A stretch of 14,503 bases of DNA, taken from the NCBI RefSeq assembly GCF_910587525.1, contig NZ_CAJULS010000055.1:1-14503 (forward strand), in the 5' to 3' direction. A program made the position numbers and the translations under genes. Of this stretch, positions 7,264-13,464 are shown in pieces. Position 1 is the stretch's first letter; each line of letters starts with the position of its first letter. The notes below the pieces were generated by a model. It had not been told where the DNA came from, searched no databases, and saw nothing but the letters and a program-made list of their open reading frames with translations. This stretch comes from an uncultured Oscillibacter sp. GTDB lineage: Bacteria; Bacillota; Clostridia; Oscillospirales; Oscillospiraceae.

Positions 7264-7292
7264 GCGGGCCGGGGGGCACCCCTCCGGCCCGC
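7264..7292 (-). promoter_or_regulatory. Strong intercistronic hairpin between permease and export-protein genes
   Basis: GCGGGCCGG (7264-7272) pairs with CCGGCCCGC (7284-7292), with an inner GGGG/CCCC pairing and one unpaired base. On the minus strand CCTGTTTT follows, which also leads into the GGAGG of the next gene. It may be a partial terminator that lowers expression of the two distal genes, or an mRNA-stabilising or processing structure. Confidence 0.55.
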
Positions 7293-7311
7293 GGACACGT
7301 TATGGGACAGT

Positions 7312-8136
7312 TTACTCCAGGTTCAGGCGCTTTTTCAAGAAAAACGTGGTGATGCCGTAAAAAACCGCGCCGTAGACCACGTTGGCGAAGATCAGCAGAA
7401 ACATCCCGATATGAATCCCCGCCATGGCGCTGAGGTGGATGTCGGGGTGGAAAATGCCCCAGTAAAAAAAGTTCACCTGATCCAGAATGTTGATGCCGCT
7501 GAACGCGATGATCTGAAAGGCGAACTGGAGGCCGAAGTACCAGACCACCGACCAGGCCATCTTGTGGCTGGGAAGGCTGTGGCCCGCCGCCAGGGCGGCG
7601 TAAAACTGGAGGCACATGGACACCAGTCCCAGAAACACCAGTACGATCAGCTCGATGATGATCGCCGTGCCATTGATGGCGTAGTAGGCCTGGACCTTCC
7701 GCAGCTCCTGGAAGAGCTCTCCCAGGCCTGTGAAGAAGTATCTGATGAAGTCAATATCGAAGGCCACGATGCAGCTGGCCAGAATCACCGCCAGGGTGGT
7801 GACAATGAACCACACCGAGGAGACGATGAGCTTCGACCAGACGTGCTGGTGGATGGAGACCGGCAGGGTCAGCATGACATAGCCCTCGTCCTGGAGGAGG
7901 TTCTTATAAAACCGCTGAATCATCAGCACAAAGGATACGATGCACACGCCGAAGATGGCAAAGCCGAAGGCAGTCAGCATCAAAATGCCCAGCATACTGA
8001 GAAACCAGGTGCGGCTGTCCAGCAGATACCGCAGAGAGAGGTTGGCGGGCACAGACGTGGCCAGCAGGATGCCGATCACCGGCAGCATAATGCGCCCGGT
8101 GGCCCGGAACTCGTGCTTTAAGAGTTTCCTCAGCAT
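7312..8136 (-). CDS. ABC-2-type transporter permease subunit
   Basis: 274-residue membrane protein, the transmembrane partner of the ATPase encoded just upstream. About six hydrophobic segments are visible, near residues 16-34, 44-73, 99-126, 158-185, 193-215 and 240-268. A short cytoplasmic amphipathic N-terminus (MLRKLLKHEFRATGR) precedes them, as in ABC-2 permeases of the Ytr/Ecs type. The motif RFYKNLLQDEGYVMLTLPVS at 75-94 is typical of this Firmicutes permease group. The ATG at 8136 overlaps the ATPase gene by seven bases and has GGGAGG seven bases upstream, so translation is coupled. The substrate is not predictable. GntR-linked systems of this type are often induced by cell-wall-active antibiotics, but that is only an analogy here. 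Confidence 0.9.
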   Translation of the reverse strand: MLRKLLKHEFRATGRIMLPVIGILLATSVPANLSLRYLLDSRTWFLSMLGILMLTAFGFAIFGVCIVSFVLMIQRFYKNLLQDEGYVMLTLPVSIHQHVWSKLIVSSVWFIVTTLAVILASCIVAFDIDFIRYFFTGLGELFQELRKVQAYYAINGTAIIIELIVLVFLGLVSMCLQFYAALAAGHSLPSHKMAWSVVWYFGLQFAFQIIAFSGINILDQVNFFYWGIFHPDIHLSAMAGIHIGMFLLIFANVVYGAVFYGITTFFLKKRLNLE

Positions 8137-8825
8137 TTGAACACCTCCCGGAACAGGGCGTCCACGCTCATGCCCTTTTCCTCCCGGATCTCGTCCACGG
8201 AGGACTGGAGCATGACCTGGCCCCGGTTGATGAAGATCACCTCGTCCAGCACCTTCTCCACATCGGAGATCAGGTGGGTGGAGATGACCACCGCCGCCTC
8301 GGGGTTATAGTTGCTGATGATGGTGGAGAGGATGTAGTCCCGGGTGGCCGGGTCCACGCCGCCGATGGGCTCATCCAGCAGATACAGCTTTGCCTGGCGG
8401 CTCATGACCATGATGAGCTGGACCTTTTCCCGGGTGCCCTTGCTCATCTGCTTTACCCGCTGGGTGGGAGAGATGTCCAGGTGCTGGAGCATCTCCTCCG
8501 CAGCGTCCCGGCGGAAGTCGGGGTAGAAATCGCCGTAGAAGTCCAGCAGCTGCCGGGCGGACATCCAGGTGGGGATGCAGGTGCGCTCCGGCAGGTAGCT
8601 CACCAGGGCGTGGGTGGCCCGGCCGGGGGCGGCGCCGCAGATCAGGATCTCTCCCTCGCTGGGGGTCAGCAGGCCGTTGGCCAGCTTGATGAGGGTGGTC
8701 TTGCCGCTGCCATTGGGGCCCAGCAATCCCACAATCCGGCCCGGCTCGATGGTAATGCTCACCTGCTCCAGGGCCGGAGCCTTGCCATAGCGCTTGGTCA
8801 GGTTGTTACACTGCAAGACTGACAT
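8130..8825 (-). CDS. ABC transporter ATP-binding protein (YtrB-like)
   Basis: 231-residue cytoplasmic ATPase. The Walker A motif GPNGSGKTT is at 36-44, a non-canonical signature MSKGTREK at 127-134, Walker B LYLLDEP at 147-153, a D-loop GGVDPA after it, and the switch His184 in ISTHL. The usual Q-loop glutamine is replaced by YLPE near 77-80, which is common in this subfamily together with the SKG-type signature. The start at 8825 has a strong purine-rich site (GGGAGGGGGGA) upstream. Its first 20 bases overlap the end of the GntR gene and its end overlaps the permease start by seven, an arrangement that couples all three genes. It should energise export or envelope-related work with the permease. 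Confidence 0.94.
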   Translation of the reverse strand: MSVLQCNNLTKRYGKAPALEQVSITIEPGRIVGLLGPNGSGKTTLIKLANGLLTPSEGEILICGAAPGRATHALVSYLPERTCIPTWMSARQLLDFYGDFYPDFRRDAAEEMLQHLDISPTQRVKQMSKGTREKVQLIMVMSRQAKLYLLDEPIGGVDPATRDYILSTIISNYNPEAAVVISTHLISDVEKVLDEVIFINRGQVMLQSSVDEIREEKGMSVDALFREVFKC

Positions 8826-9198
8826 CGCCGTTCCCCCCTCCCGTGATCTCCTGCCGCAGCATATTGATGACTTCCTCCCGCTGGTAGCCCAGGCGGGTCA
8901 TAGCGTCCAGAAAGGCGGTGATATGCCGTTCCGCCAGGGCGCGTTTCGCCGTTTCAATCATTGCCTTGTCCTCCGTCACAAATCTCCCCGCGGTCCGCTG
9001 GCTGTATACCAGACCGTCCCGCTCCAGTTCCGTCAGCGCCCGCTGCATGGTGTTGGGGTTGACCCCGGCCTCCGTGGCCAGGTCCCGCACCGACGGCAGG
9101 CGCTCTCCCGGCGGAAACACGCCGGAGACGATGCCCACCTTGATCTGCTCGATCAGCTGCGAGTAGATGGGGGCGTCGCCGCTAAATAGCCATAACAT
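8806..9198 (-). CDS. GntR-family transcriptional regulator, YtrA subfamily
   Basis: 130-residue DNA-binding protein. Residues about 10-75 form the GntR winged helix-turn-helix, with IYSQLIEQIKVGIVSGVFPPGERLPSVRDLA and GVNPNTMQRALTELERDGLV. The remaining 50 residues are a short helical region instead of a large ligand-binding domain, which is the YtrA layout. YtrA-type members usually repress the ABC transporter operon that they head, and the gene position here fits that exactly. AGGAGG six bases before the ATG at 9198 supports the start. A dyad (TGTATT and AATACA, 9226-9245) overlaps the -10 box of the promoter just upstream, a likely autoregulatory operator. The inducing signal is unknown. 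Confidence 0.93.
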   Translation of the reverse strand: MLWLFSGDAPIYSQLIEQIKVGIVSGVFPPGERLPSVRDLATEAGVNPNTMQRALTELERDGLVYSQRTAGRFVTEDKAMIETAKRALAERHITAFLDAMTRLGYQREEVINMLRQEITGGGNGDVSLAV

Positions 9199-9225
9199 CT
9201 CAAACCTCCTGTACGTCTGTATGCC

Positions 9226-9270
9226 TGTATTGTGTAACTAATACAATAGCACAGATTTTGGATTTGTCAA
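9226..9270 (-). promoter_or_regulatory. Promoter and probable operator of the GntR-ABC operon
   Basis: On the minus strand, a perfect TTGACA (9265-9270) and TATTGT (9243-9248) are 16 bases apart. TGTATT (9226-9231) and AATACA (9240-9245) form an inverted repeat with an 8-base centre that covers part of the -10 box and the expected start of transcription. This is the geometry of a repressor site. YtrA-family regulators bind TGTA-rich palindromes, so the GntR product is the natural candidate. The region is A/T-rich compared with the genes. Confidence 0.7.
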
Positions 9271-9291
9271 GGGGGTAGGAGAGAATTTTTC

Positions 9292-9330
9292 AAAAATAAT
9301 TCAACGCCCAGGCGGGCAACCGCCGGGGCG
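9292..9330 (-). terminator. Terminator after the XRE regulator gene
   Basis: On the minus strand, CGCCC and GGCGG pair with CCGCC and GGGCG around a 4-base loop, with one mismatch (9305-9330). They are followed by TTGAATTATTTTT. It lies 14 bases beyond the stop of the XRE gene and separates it from the GntR promoter. Confidence 0.75.
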
Positions 9331-9344
9331 CAGGGGATACCGTG

Positions 9345-9734
9345 TTATTTCGGCTTTTCGTCCCGGCGCTTCCGGGGCGGGAGAAAGGCCAGAAGGAGAC
9401 CCGGGGTCAGGAACAGGAGAGGCCGACAGGAGAAACAGACAGCCCCAGGCCGCCAGCAGCCACCCCAGCACGAAGCCATACGTATTCCATATCTTGCCTG
9501 GGTCCGGCAGGGGACGGGAGGATGGGGGAAGCGCTCCGGGCCGCCTTTCAACAAATAGTCCGTGGTGACGTGGAAGCAGCCGCTGATGCGGATGACTTTT
9601 TCCGTCTCGGGCATGGTCCCGTCCCGCTCCCAGCGGCTCACCGCCTGGCGGCTAACGTTCAGGAGCTCCGACAGAGCGTCCTGGCTGAGACCCTCCCGGG
9701 CGCGGAGCTTTTGCAGTTTTTCTCCGAAGGGCAT
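9345..9734 (-). CDS. XRE-family (Cro/cI) HTH regulator with a probably frame-disrupted C-terminal half
   Basis: 129 residues. Residues 5-60 form a clear XRE helix-turn-helix: MPFGEKLQKLRAREGLSQDA, then LNVSRQAVSRWERDGTMPETEKVI and TTDYLLKG. Related Clostridia proteins carry one or two membrane helices after this domain. Here the frame continues through a Pro/Cys/Trp-rich stretch (about 66-100) that looks non-natural. The frame shifted by two bases encodes YGFVLGWLLAAWGCLFLL at 9480-9427, a perfect membrane helix, while the original frame becomes hydrophobic again at PLLFLTPGLLLAFL and ends with a basic tail. Two compensating indels would explain this. The start ATG at 9734 has AGGAGG eight bases upstream; an upstream in-frame extension to 9818 lacks support. 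The DNA-binding half is confident, the C-terminal sequence is not. Confidence 0.75.
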   Translation of the reverse strand: MPFGEKLQKLRAREGLSQDALSELLNVSRQAVSRWERDGTMPETEKVIRISGCFHVTTDYLLKGGPERFPHPPVPCRTQARYGIRMASCWGGCWRPGAVCFSCRPLLFLTPGLLLAFLPPRKRRDEKPK

Positions 9735-9944
9735 AGGGGTGTCCTCCTGAGGGTTGATGAGAAGAATATCCCAATTTTCGGGTGGTTTTACCAGCAACCC
9801 AATGCGGAATATGCGCAACTTGAGGTTGCAGGGGAGCTTTTGCTCACCCCGACGGGCGGGGAGGGATACAGCTGTAAGAATGGCTGGTGCATTCCGTGCC
9901 GCAAAGCGGCAGAATCCCCCGTCCCCGGCCCAAGGCCGGACACC
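9735..9944. other. Gap between XRE and HAD genes with inverted repeats, no gene recognised
   Basis: No coding frame here is convincing. The gap holds GCAAC-TTGAG-GTTGC at 9815-9829, a 5-bp dyad about 80 bases upstream of the XRE start that might be a regulator site. It also holds two short hairpins near the HAD gene end, TGCCGC-AAA-GCGGCA (9897-9911) and CCGGCC-CAA-GGCCGG (9925-9939). Neither hairpin has a T run on the minus strand, so a terminator role for the HAD gene is doubtful. The XRE promoter must lie here, but no good pair of boxes is seen. Confidence 0.4.
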
Positions 9945-10787
9945 TCAGTACCGCTGGTCCAGAATGGCTACGACGTCTGCCAGCGCCCCCTCCCGGGCAT
10001 CACACACGACCGTGGCCCCGCACTCCCGCACAGCGGGAATGCAGTTGGCAGGCGCAAACCCCTCCCGGGAGGCGGTGAGCATGGAGATGTCATTGGCCTC
10101 ATCCCCCGCGCAGTAGACATGCTCCATGGAGATCCCCAGCCGCCCGGCCAGGCGACGCACCATGCCGCCCTTGTTGGCCCCCTTGACGGTCATCTCCAGC
10201 AGCGTCTGGCCGGAGAAAATCAGCTCGTAGTCCCCGGCCCAGCCCTGCCCCCGCAGAAAGGCCACAATCTCCTCCAGCGTCCCGTGCTCCGCCTCGAAGA
10301 GGAGCTTGCCCAGAGGCAGGGGAACCTCGGTCAGGCTGGAGGTCTCGGTCACCGCTACCTTGGTCAGGTGCTCGTGCCGGCGGGTGAATTCGTTGGGATG
10401 TACGGCGTGAATCACATTTCCGATGTGATAGGCCTCCACCGCTGCCGCGGGAAAGCGGTCCAGAATCACCTGGCCGCGCTCCAGAGACCGCTGGTCCAGC
10501 AGGGCGGTCTCCAGATACTCCCCGGTCTGGAAGTCGTACAGGGCCGCGCCGTTGCACACTACGCCGGGAGCGTTCATGGGCACCAGCTCCGCGTATTTCA
10601 GGAAGGCCGCCAGAGCCCGCCCTGTGGAGACGGCAAAGCGGCCCCCTTGGGCCATGAAGTATGTTAGGGACTCCCGGTTCCGCTCCGGCAGGGGCGGCAC
10701 CGGCGCGCCGGTGCGGAGGGCCTCCTCCGTGTAGATCAGAGTGTTGTCAAAGTCACTGGCCAGCAGTACGCCGTCAAATTTTCCCAT
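9945..10787 (-). CDS. HAD-superfamily (Cof-type, IIB) phosphatase
   Basis: 280-residue cytoplasmic hydrolase, the normal length for the Cof subfamily. Motif I is ASDFDNTL, with nucleophile Asp12 and acid/base Asp14. Motif II is STGR with Thr55. Motif III is Lys206 in VKGANKGG. Motif IV is AGDEANDISML with Asp229 and Asp233 for magnesium. A C2-type cap lies between motifs II and III, roughly 85-195. Such enzymes dephosphorylate sugar phosphates, flavin or pyridoxal phosphates and similar small molecules; the actual substrate cannot be read. AAGGAG eight bases before the ATG supports the start. It follows the terminator of the holB-ricT unit on the same strand, so it is probably transcribed separately, although no clear promoter is seen between 10788 and 10810. 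Confidence 0.93.
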   Translation of the reverse strand: MGKFDGVLLASDFDNTLIYTEEALRTGAPVPPLPERNRESLTYFMAQGGRFAVSTGRALAAFLKYAELVPMNAPGVVCNGAALYDFQTGEYLETALLDQRSLERGQVILDRFPAAAVEAYHIGNVIHAVHPNEFTRRHEHLTKVAVTETSSLTEVPLPLGKLLFEAEHGTLEEIVAFLRGQGWAGDYELIFSGQTLLEMTVKGANKGGMVRRLAGRLGISMEHVYCAGDEANDISMLTASREGFAPANCIPAVRECGATVVCDAREGALADVVAILDQRY

Positions 10788-10810
10788 GAGGGCTGCTCCT
10801 TTCTAATCTG

Positions 10811-10842
10811 AAAAAGACCGCCGCCCGCGGCGCGGGCGGCGG
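10811..10842 (-). terminator. Terminator of the holB-ricT operon
   Basis: On the minus strand a 10-bp perfect GC-rich stem (CCGCCGCCCG with CGGGCGGCGG, loop of five) is followed by TCTTTTTC. It lies about 65 bases after the ricT stop and before the HAD phosphatase start. Confidence 0.88.
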
Positions 10843-10907
10843 GAAGATGTGCGGTTTCAGGATACGGGCTTTAGCGTACGTCCGCTTTTTTCGGCTGCGC
10901 CGGGGCT

Positions 10908-12149
10908 TTATTCCCCTTTGGGCGGCGTACCGCCGCCCTTGCCACGGCGGCGTCCGCCCCGGTAGTAGGGCTTGCGGCGCTTAGTCTCGCCGCCCTCGCC
11001 GGAGGAGTCGCTCTTGGCCTGCTGGGGCTTGGGGGACTTGGGCTTTGCGCTGCCTCCGGCGGGCTTTTTGCCGGCCGGCCGCTCTTCCGCCGGGCGGGGC
11101 GGCTGGCCGCCGGCCGCCGGCTTTCCGCTGTGGGTCCGCCGTCCGCCCCGGTGGCGGCGGATGCGCTTTTCGCCGCCCTCCTGGCCGAACTTCTCCCGGA
11201 CAGGAGCGTCCTCCAAGGGGTGGTCCATATAGAAAGGGGTGGAGAGAATGGGCATGTCAAAGGGCTCCTCCGTCCGTTCCTCTACGTACCGGGCGGGGCG
11301 CTCCGGGATCTCAATGCCCTCCCGGCTGCCCTTGCCGTTGCGCAGCACCTTTATCTCGCAGCTGCGGTAGGTCCTTAAGGGCTCGTTGGGACCGGCGGAA
11401 TCCAAAGAGACCTTCATGGTCTCCCGCAGCAGGTCCACGCTCTTCACGTTGCCGGGGCCGTCGGGGGTTTGAACAAAGGACTCCGCCTTGGGCATCCGCT
11501 TGGCGGCGTCCTCATAGGCGTTCTGTTCGTATTTCAGGCAGCACATCAGCCGCCCGCAGGTGCCGGAGATCTTGGTGGGGTTCAGACTGAGATTCTGGGT
11601 TTTGGCCATCTTGATGGAGACGGGGAGAAAGCCGTCCAAGAACTGGGAGCAGCAGAAGGGCCGCCCGCAGATGCCCAGGCCCCCGATCATCTTGGCCTCA
11701 TCCCGCACGCCGATCTGCCTGAGCTCGATGCGGGCCCGGAACACGGAGGCCAGATCCCGCACCAGCTCCCGGAAGTCCACCCGGCCGTCGGCAGTGAAGT
11801 AGAAAATGATCTTGTTTCCGTCAAAACTGGCGGAGACGTTGACCAGCTTCATCTCCAGGCCGTGGGCGGCGATCTTCCGCTCACAGATGTCAAAGGCCTC
11901 CCGCTCCTTTTTTTTGTTGTACTCCACGGTGCGGCAGTCGCTCTCCGTGGCCATGCGCAGCATGGCGCACAGGGGGCGGACGATGGCGGAATCATCCACC
12001 TCGTGGTTGCCCTCCGTGCAGGTGGCGAACTCCGGGCCCTGGGCGGTCTCCACGATCACCTGGTCCCCCATCTTCACCACAGTCCCCCTGGGATCAAAAT
12101 AATAATTTTTGCAGCCGCCCCGAAAGCGGACGCTGATTACCTCTGTCAA
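10908..12149 (-). CDS. ricT: RicT (YaaT) PSP1-domain protein with a long basic C-terminal tail
   Basis: 413 residues. In Bacillus RicT works with RicA and RicF in an iron-sulphur complex that directs RNase Y and affects sporulation, competence and biofilm formation. The PSP1 core occupies about 1-290 (VISVRFRGGCKNYYFDP, then FYFTADGRVDFRELVRDLA and GLGICGRPFCC). The characteristic cysteines are Cys161, Cys166, Cys167, Cys198, Cys203 and Cys204, in GICGRPFCC and GTCGRLMCC, probably cluster ligands. Residues about 325-413 form a low-complexity Lys/Arg/Gly/Pro tail absent from the roughly 275-residue Bacillus protein. The start is TTG at 12149, with GGAGG seven bases upstream, overlapping the holB stop by four bases (TTGA), so the two genes are translationally coupled. 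Confidence 0.93.
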   Translation of the reverse strand: MTEVISVRFRGGCKNYYFDPRGTVVKMGDQVIVETAQGPEFATCTEGNHEVDDSAIVRPLCAMLRMATESDCRTVEYNKKKEREAFDICERKIAAHGLEMKLVNVSASFDGNKIIFYFTADGRVDFRELVRDLASVFRARIELRQIGVRDEAKMIGGLGICGRPFCCSQFLDGFLPVSIKMAKTQNLSLNPTKISGTCGRLMCCLKYEQNAYEDAAKRMPKAESFVQTPDGPGNVKSVDLLRETMKVSLDSAGPNEPLRTYRSCEIKVLRNGKGSREGIEIPERPARYVEERTEEPFDMPILSTPFYMDHPLEDAPVREKFGQEGGEKRIRRHRGGRRTHSGKPAAGGQPPRPAEERPAGKKPAGGSAKPKSPKPQQAKSDSSGEGGETKRRKPYYRGGRRRGKGGGTPPKGE

Positions 12150-13009
12150 AAGATATCCTCCAATTCCACCGCCAGGGCGCCCAGCACATGGCCTGGGCCA
12201 ACGTTATAGGCGCATTCCCCGCGGTACTTCTGCAACAACTCTATTGTGCGCACAATTTGGGATTTTGTCAAGTTTTTCGCGAGAAAAGACACGGTCTCCC
12301 GGCGAATTTCCTCCGGCTGCTGCCCATACAGCGACAGCAGCGCCGCGGAAAAGGCCTCCCGGCACCCCTCCAGCATGGCGGAAAGGTCCTCCCGGGTCAT
12401 CCGCTTTTTCTCCAGCCGCACCGCCAGCTCCGCGGCGGCACCCCGCTTTTTGGAGCCCAAAACCCGGCACAGGTTTTCAGCGGCCTCCGGAAGAGGCTCG
12501 CCATCCGCGCTGTCCGGCGCTCCGGGCCGGAGCTTCAGCTCCACACAGCGGGAGCGCAGGGTCTGTAAAACCACGGCGGCATTTTCTGCGCAGAAGAGAA
12601 AAGCGGCGTAGGGCGGACCCTCCTCTACAATTTTCAGCAGCACATTCTGGTCCTGCTCCGTCAAAAGGCCGCAGTCCGGAAAGATGTAGACCTTCCGCCG
12701 GCCCTCGTTGGGGCGGATATAGGCGTCCGCCCGGAGACTGCGTACCACGTCCACAGCGATATTTTTGTGGGCTTCGTCACGGACAGTGGCGACATCAGGG
12801 TGAATGCCTGCCAGGACCTTCCGGCAGGCGGGGCAGACGCCGCAGGGCTTTGCCCCCTCTCCCCGACACTCCAGGGCGGCGGCGGTGTACTGGGCGGCGC
12901 CGGCGAGATCGCCGCTGCCGGTGAACAGCAGCGCATGGGACAGCGTGCCCCGGGCGGCGGCCTCCCGAATGCGGACGGCGGCGGGGTCGGCGGGTGAAAA
13001 AGGGGCCAT
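12146..13009 (-). CDS. holB: DNA polymerase III subunit delta prime
   Basis: 287-residue clamp-loader subunit that, with DnaX and HolA, loads the beta clamp at replication forks. The N-terminus has LSHALLFTGSGDLAGAAQYT, a P-loop-like segment lacking the usual GKT lysine, so ATP binding is unlikely. Cys48, Cys56, Cys59 and Cys62 (CGVCPACRK) form the clamp-loader zinc module. NEGRRKVYIFPDCGLLTEQDQNVLLKIVEE is the conserved core of the family, and SRC at 153-155 is the characteristic clamp-loader motif. The frame stays open upstream to 13243, but the ATG at 13009 is preferred. AGGAG lies eight bases before it, homology starts there, and a strong promoter at 13088-13116 lies inside the extension. 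It is first in a two-gene operon with ricT. The tmk and yaaR-type genes that precede holB in Bacillus are absent. Confidence 0.92.
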   Translation of the reverse strand: MAPFSPADPAAVRIREAAARGTLSHALLFTGSGDLAGAAQYTAAALECRGEGAKPCGVCPACRKVLAGIHPDVATVRDEAHKNIAVDVVRSLRADAYIRPNEGRRKVYIFPDCGLLTEQDQNVLLKIVEEGPPYAAFLFCAENAAVVLQTLRSRCVELKLRPGAPDSADGEPLPEAAENLCRVLGSKKRGAAAELAVRLEKKRMTREDLSAMLEGCREAFSAALLSLYGQQPEEIRRETVSFLAKNLTKSQIVRTIELLQKYRGECAYNVGPGHVLGALAVELEDIF

Positions 13010-13087
13010 GGCGGCAGCTCCTCTCCTGGCGGATATGGGATTCCGCCGGCGGTTCCGAAGGGGAGCCGGGCGGTCCTCTGCCCCACA

Positions 13088-13116
13088 ATTATACCCCGCC
13101 GGCGGCTTCATTGCAA
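13088..13116 (-). promoter_or_regulatory. Sigma-A promoter of the holB-ricT operon
   Basis: On the minus strand, TTGCAA (13111-13116) and a perfect TATAAT (13088-13093) are 17 bases apart. Transcription should begin near 13081, leaving a leader of about 72 bases before the ATG at 13009. This position rules out the longer upstream reading frame as the protein start. Confidence 0.82.
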
Positions 13117-13335
13117 GTCCCCGCCGTGCCGGAGGGGCGCCGTCCGGCCGGATGGGCAGGGCGGCGGAAAATGAAAAAATTTCTTCGGAACGCAAACGTG
13201 TGCCCAAAACATTCCGGGGGGAGAAGTCGCAAAAAACGTCCATTTTTGAGACGGTTTTTCGCCGTTTTGTGCAAAACTTACAGAAACGGAGGGGATTATT
13301 CCGGTTTCTGGTGAATTTCTTATGAAATTTATGAA
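13117..13335. other. Divergent gap between holB and ppdK, A/T-rich on the ppdK side
   Basis: Holds no convincing gene. Bases 13210-13280 contain alternating T and A runs with short partial inverted repeats (AAAAAACGTC near 13213-13222 and GACGGTTTTT near 13249-13258) that may be a regulator site for ppdK. A 47-codon frame at 13171-13314 has no ribosome binding site and is not called. Confidence 0.4.
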
Positions 13336-13364
13336 TTGTTTTCCAGAAAATGACCTATTATAAT
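13336..13364 (+). promoter_or_regulatory. Promoter of ppdK
   Basis: TTGTTT (13336-13341) and a perfect TATAAT (13359-13364) are 17 bases apart. Transcription would start near 13371, giving a leader of about 94 bases. The surrounding DNA is much more A/T-rich than the genes. Confidence 0.8.
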
Positions 13365-13400
13365 ATTATAGCTAACTGATCTGACCGGCGCAGCACAGAC

Positions 13401-13441
13401 CCGTGCACGGACACAAGACATCATCTGCCCGGCGGGGCAGA
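13401..13441 (+). promoter_or_regulatory. Structured 5' leader of ppdK
   Basis: The leader contains a 10-base perfect palindrome CCGTGCACGG (13401-13410). It also has a hairpin of TCTGCCC and GGGCAGA around loop GGCG (13424-13430 and 13435-13441), ending 11 bases before the GGAGG at 13453. There is a short A run but no T run between it and the gene, so it is not a terminator. It may stabilise the message or modulate translation of this highly expressed gene. Confidence 0.45.
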
Positions 13442-13464
13442 GACAAAAAAACGGAGGAATGAAG

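Noticed and set aside
13010..13243. N-terminal extension of the holB frame
   Set aside because: It contains the holB promoter and has no ribosome binding site or clamp-loader homology.
13171..13314. 47-codon plus-strand frame starting MKKFLRNANVCPKHSGG
   Set aside because: No ribosome binding site, no promoter before it and no recognisable features beyond a basic composition.
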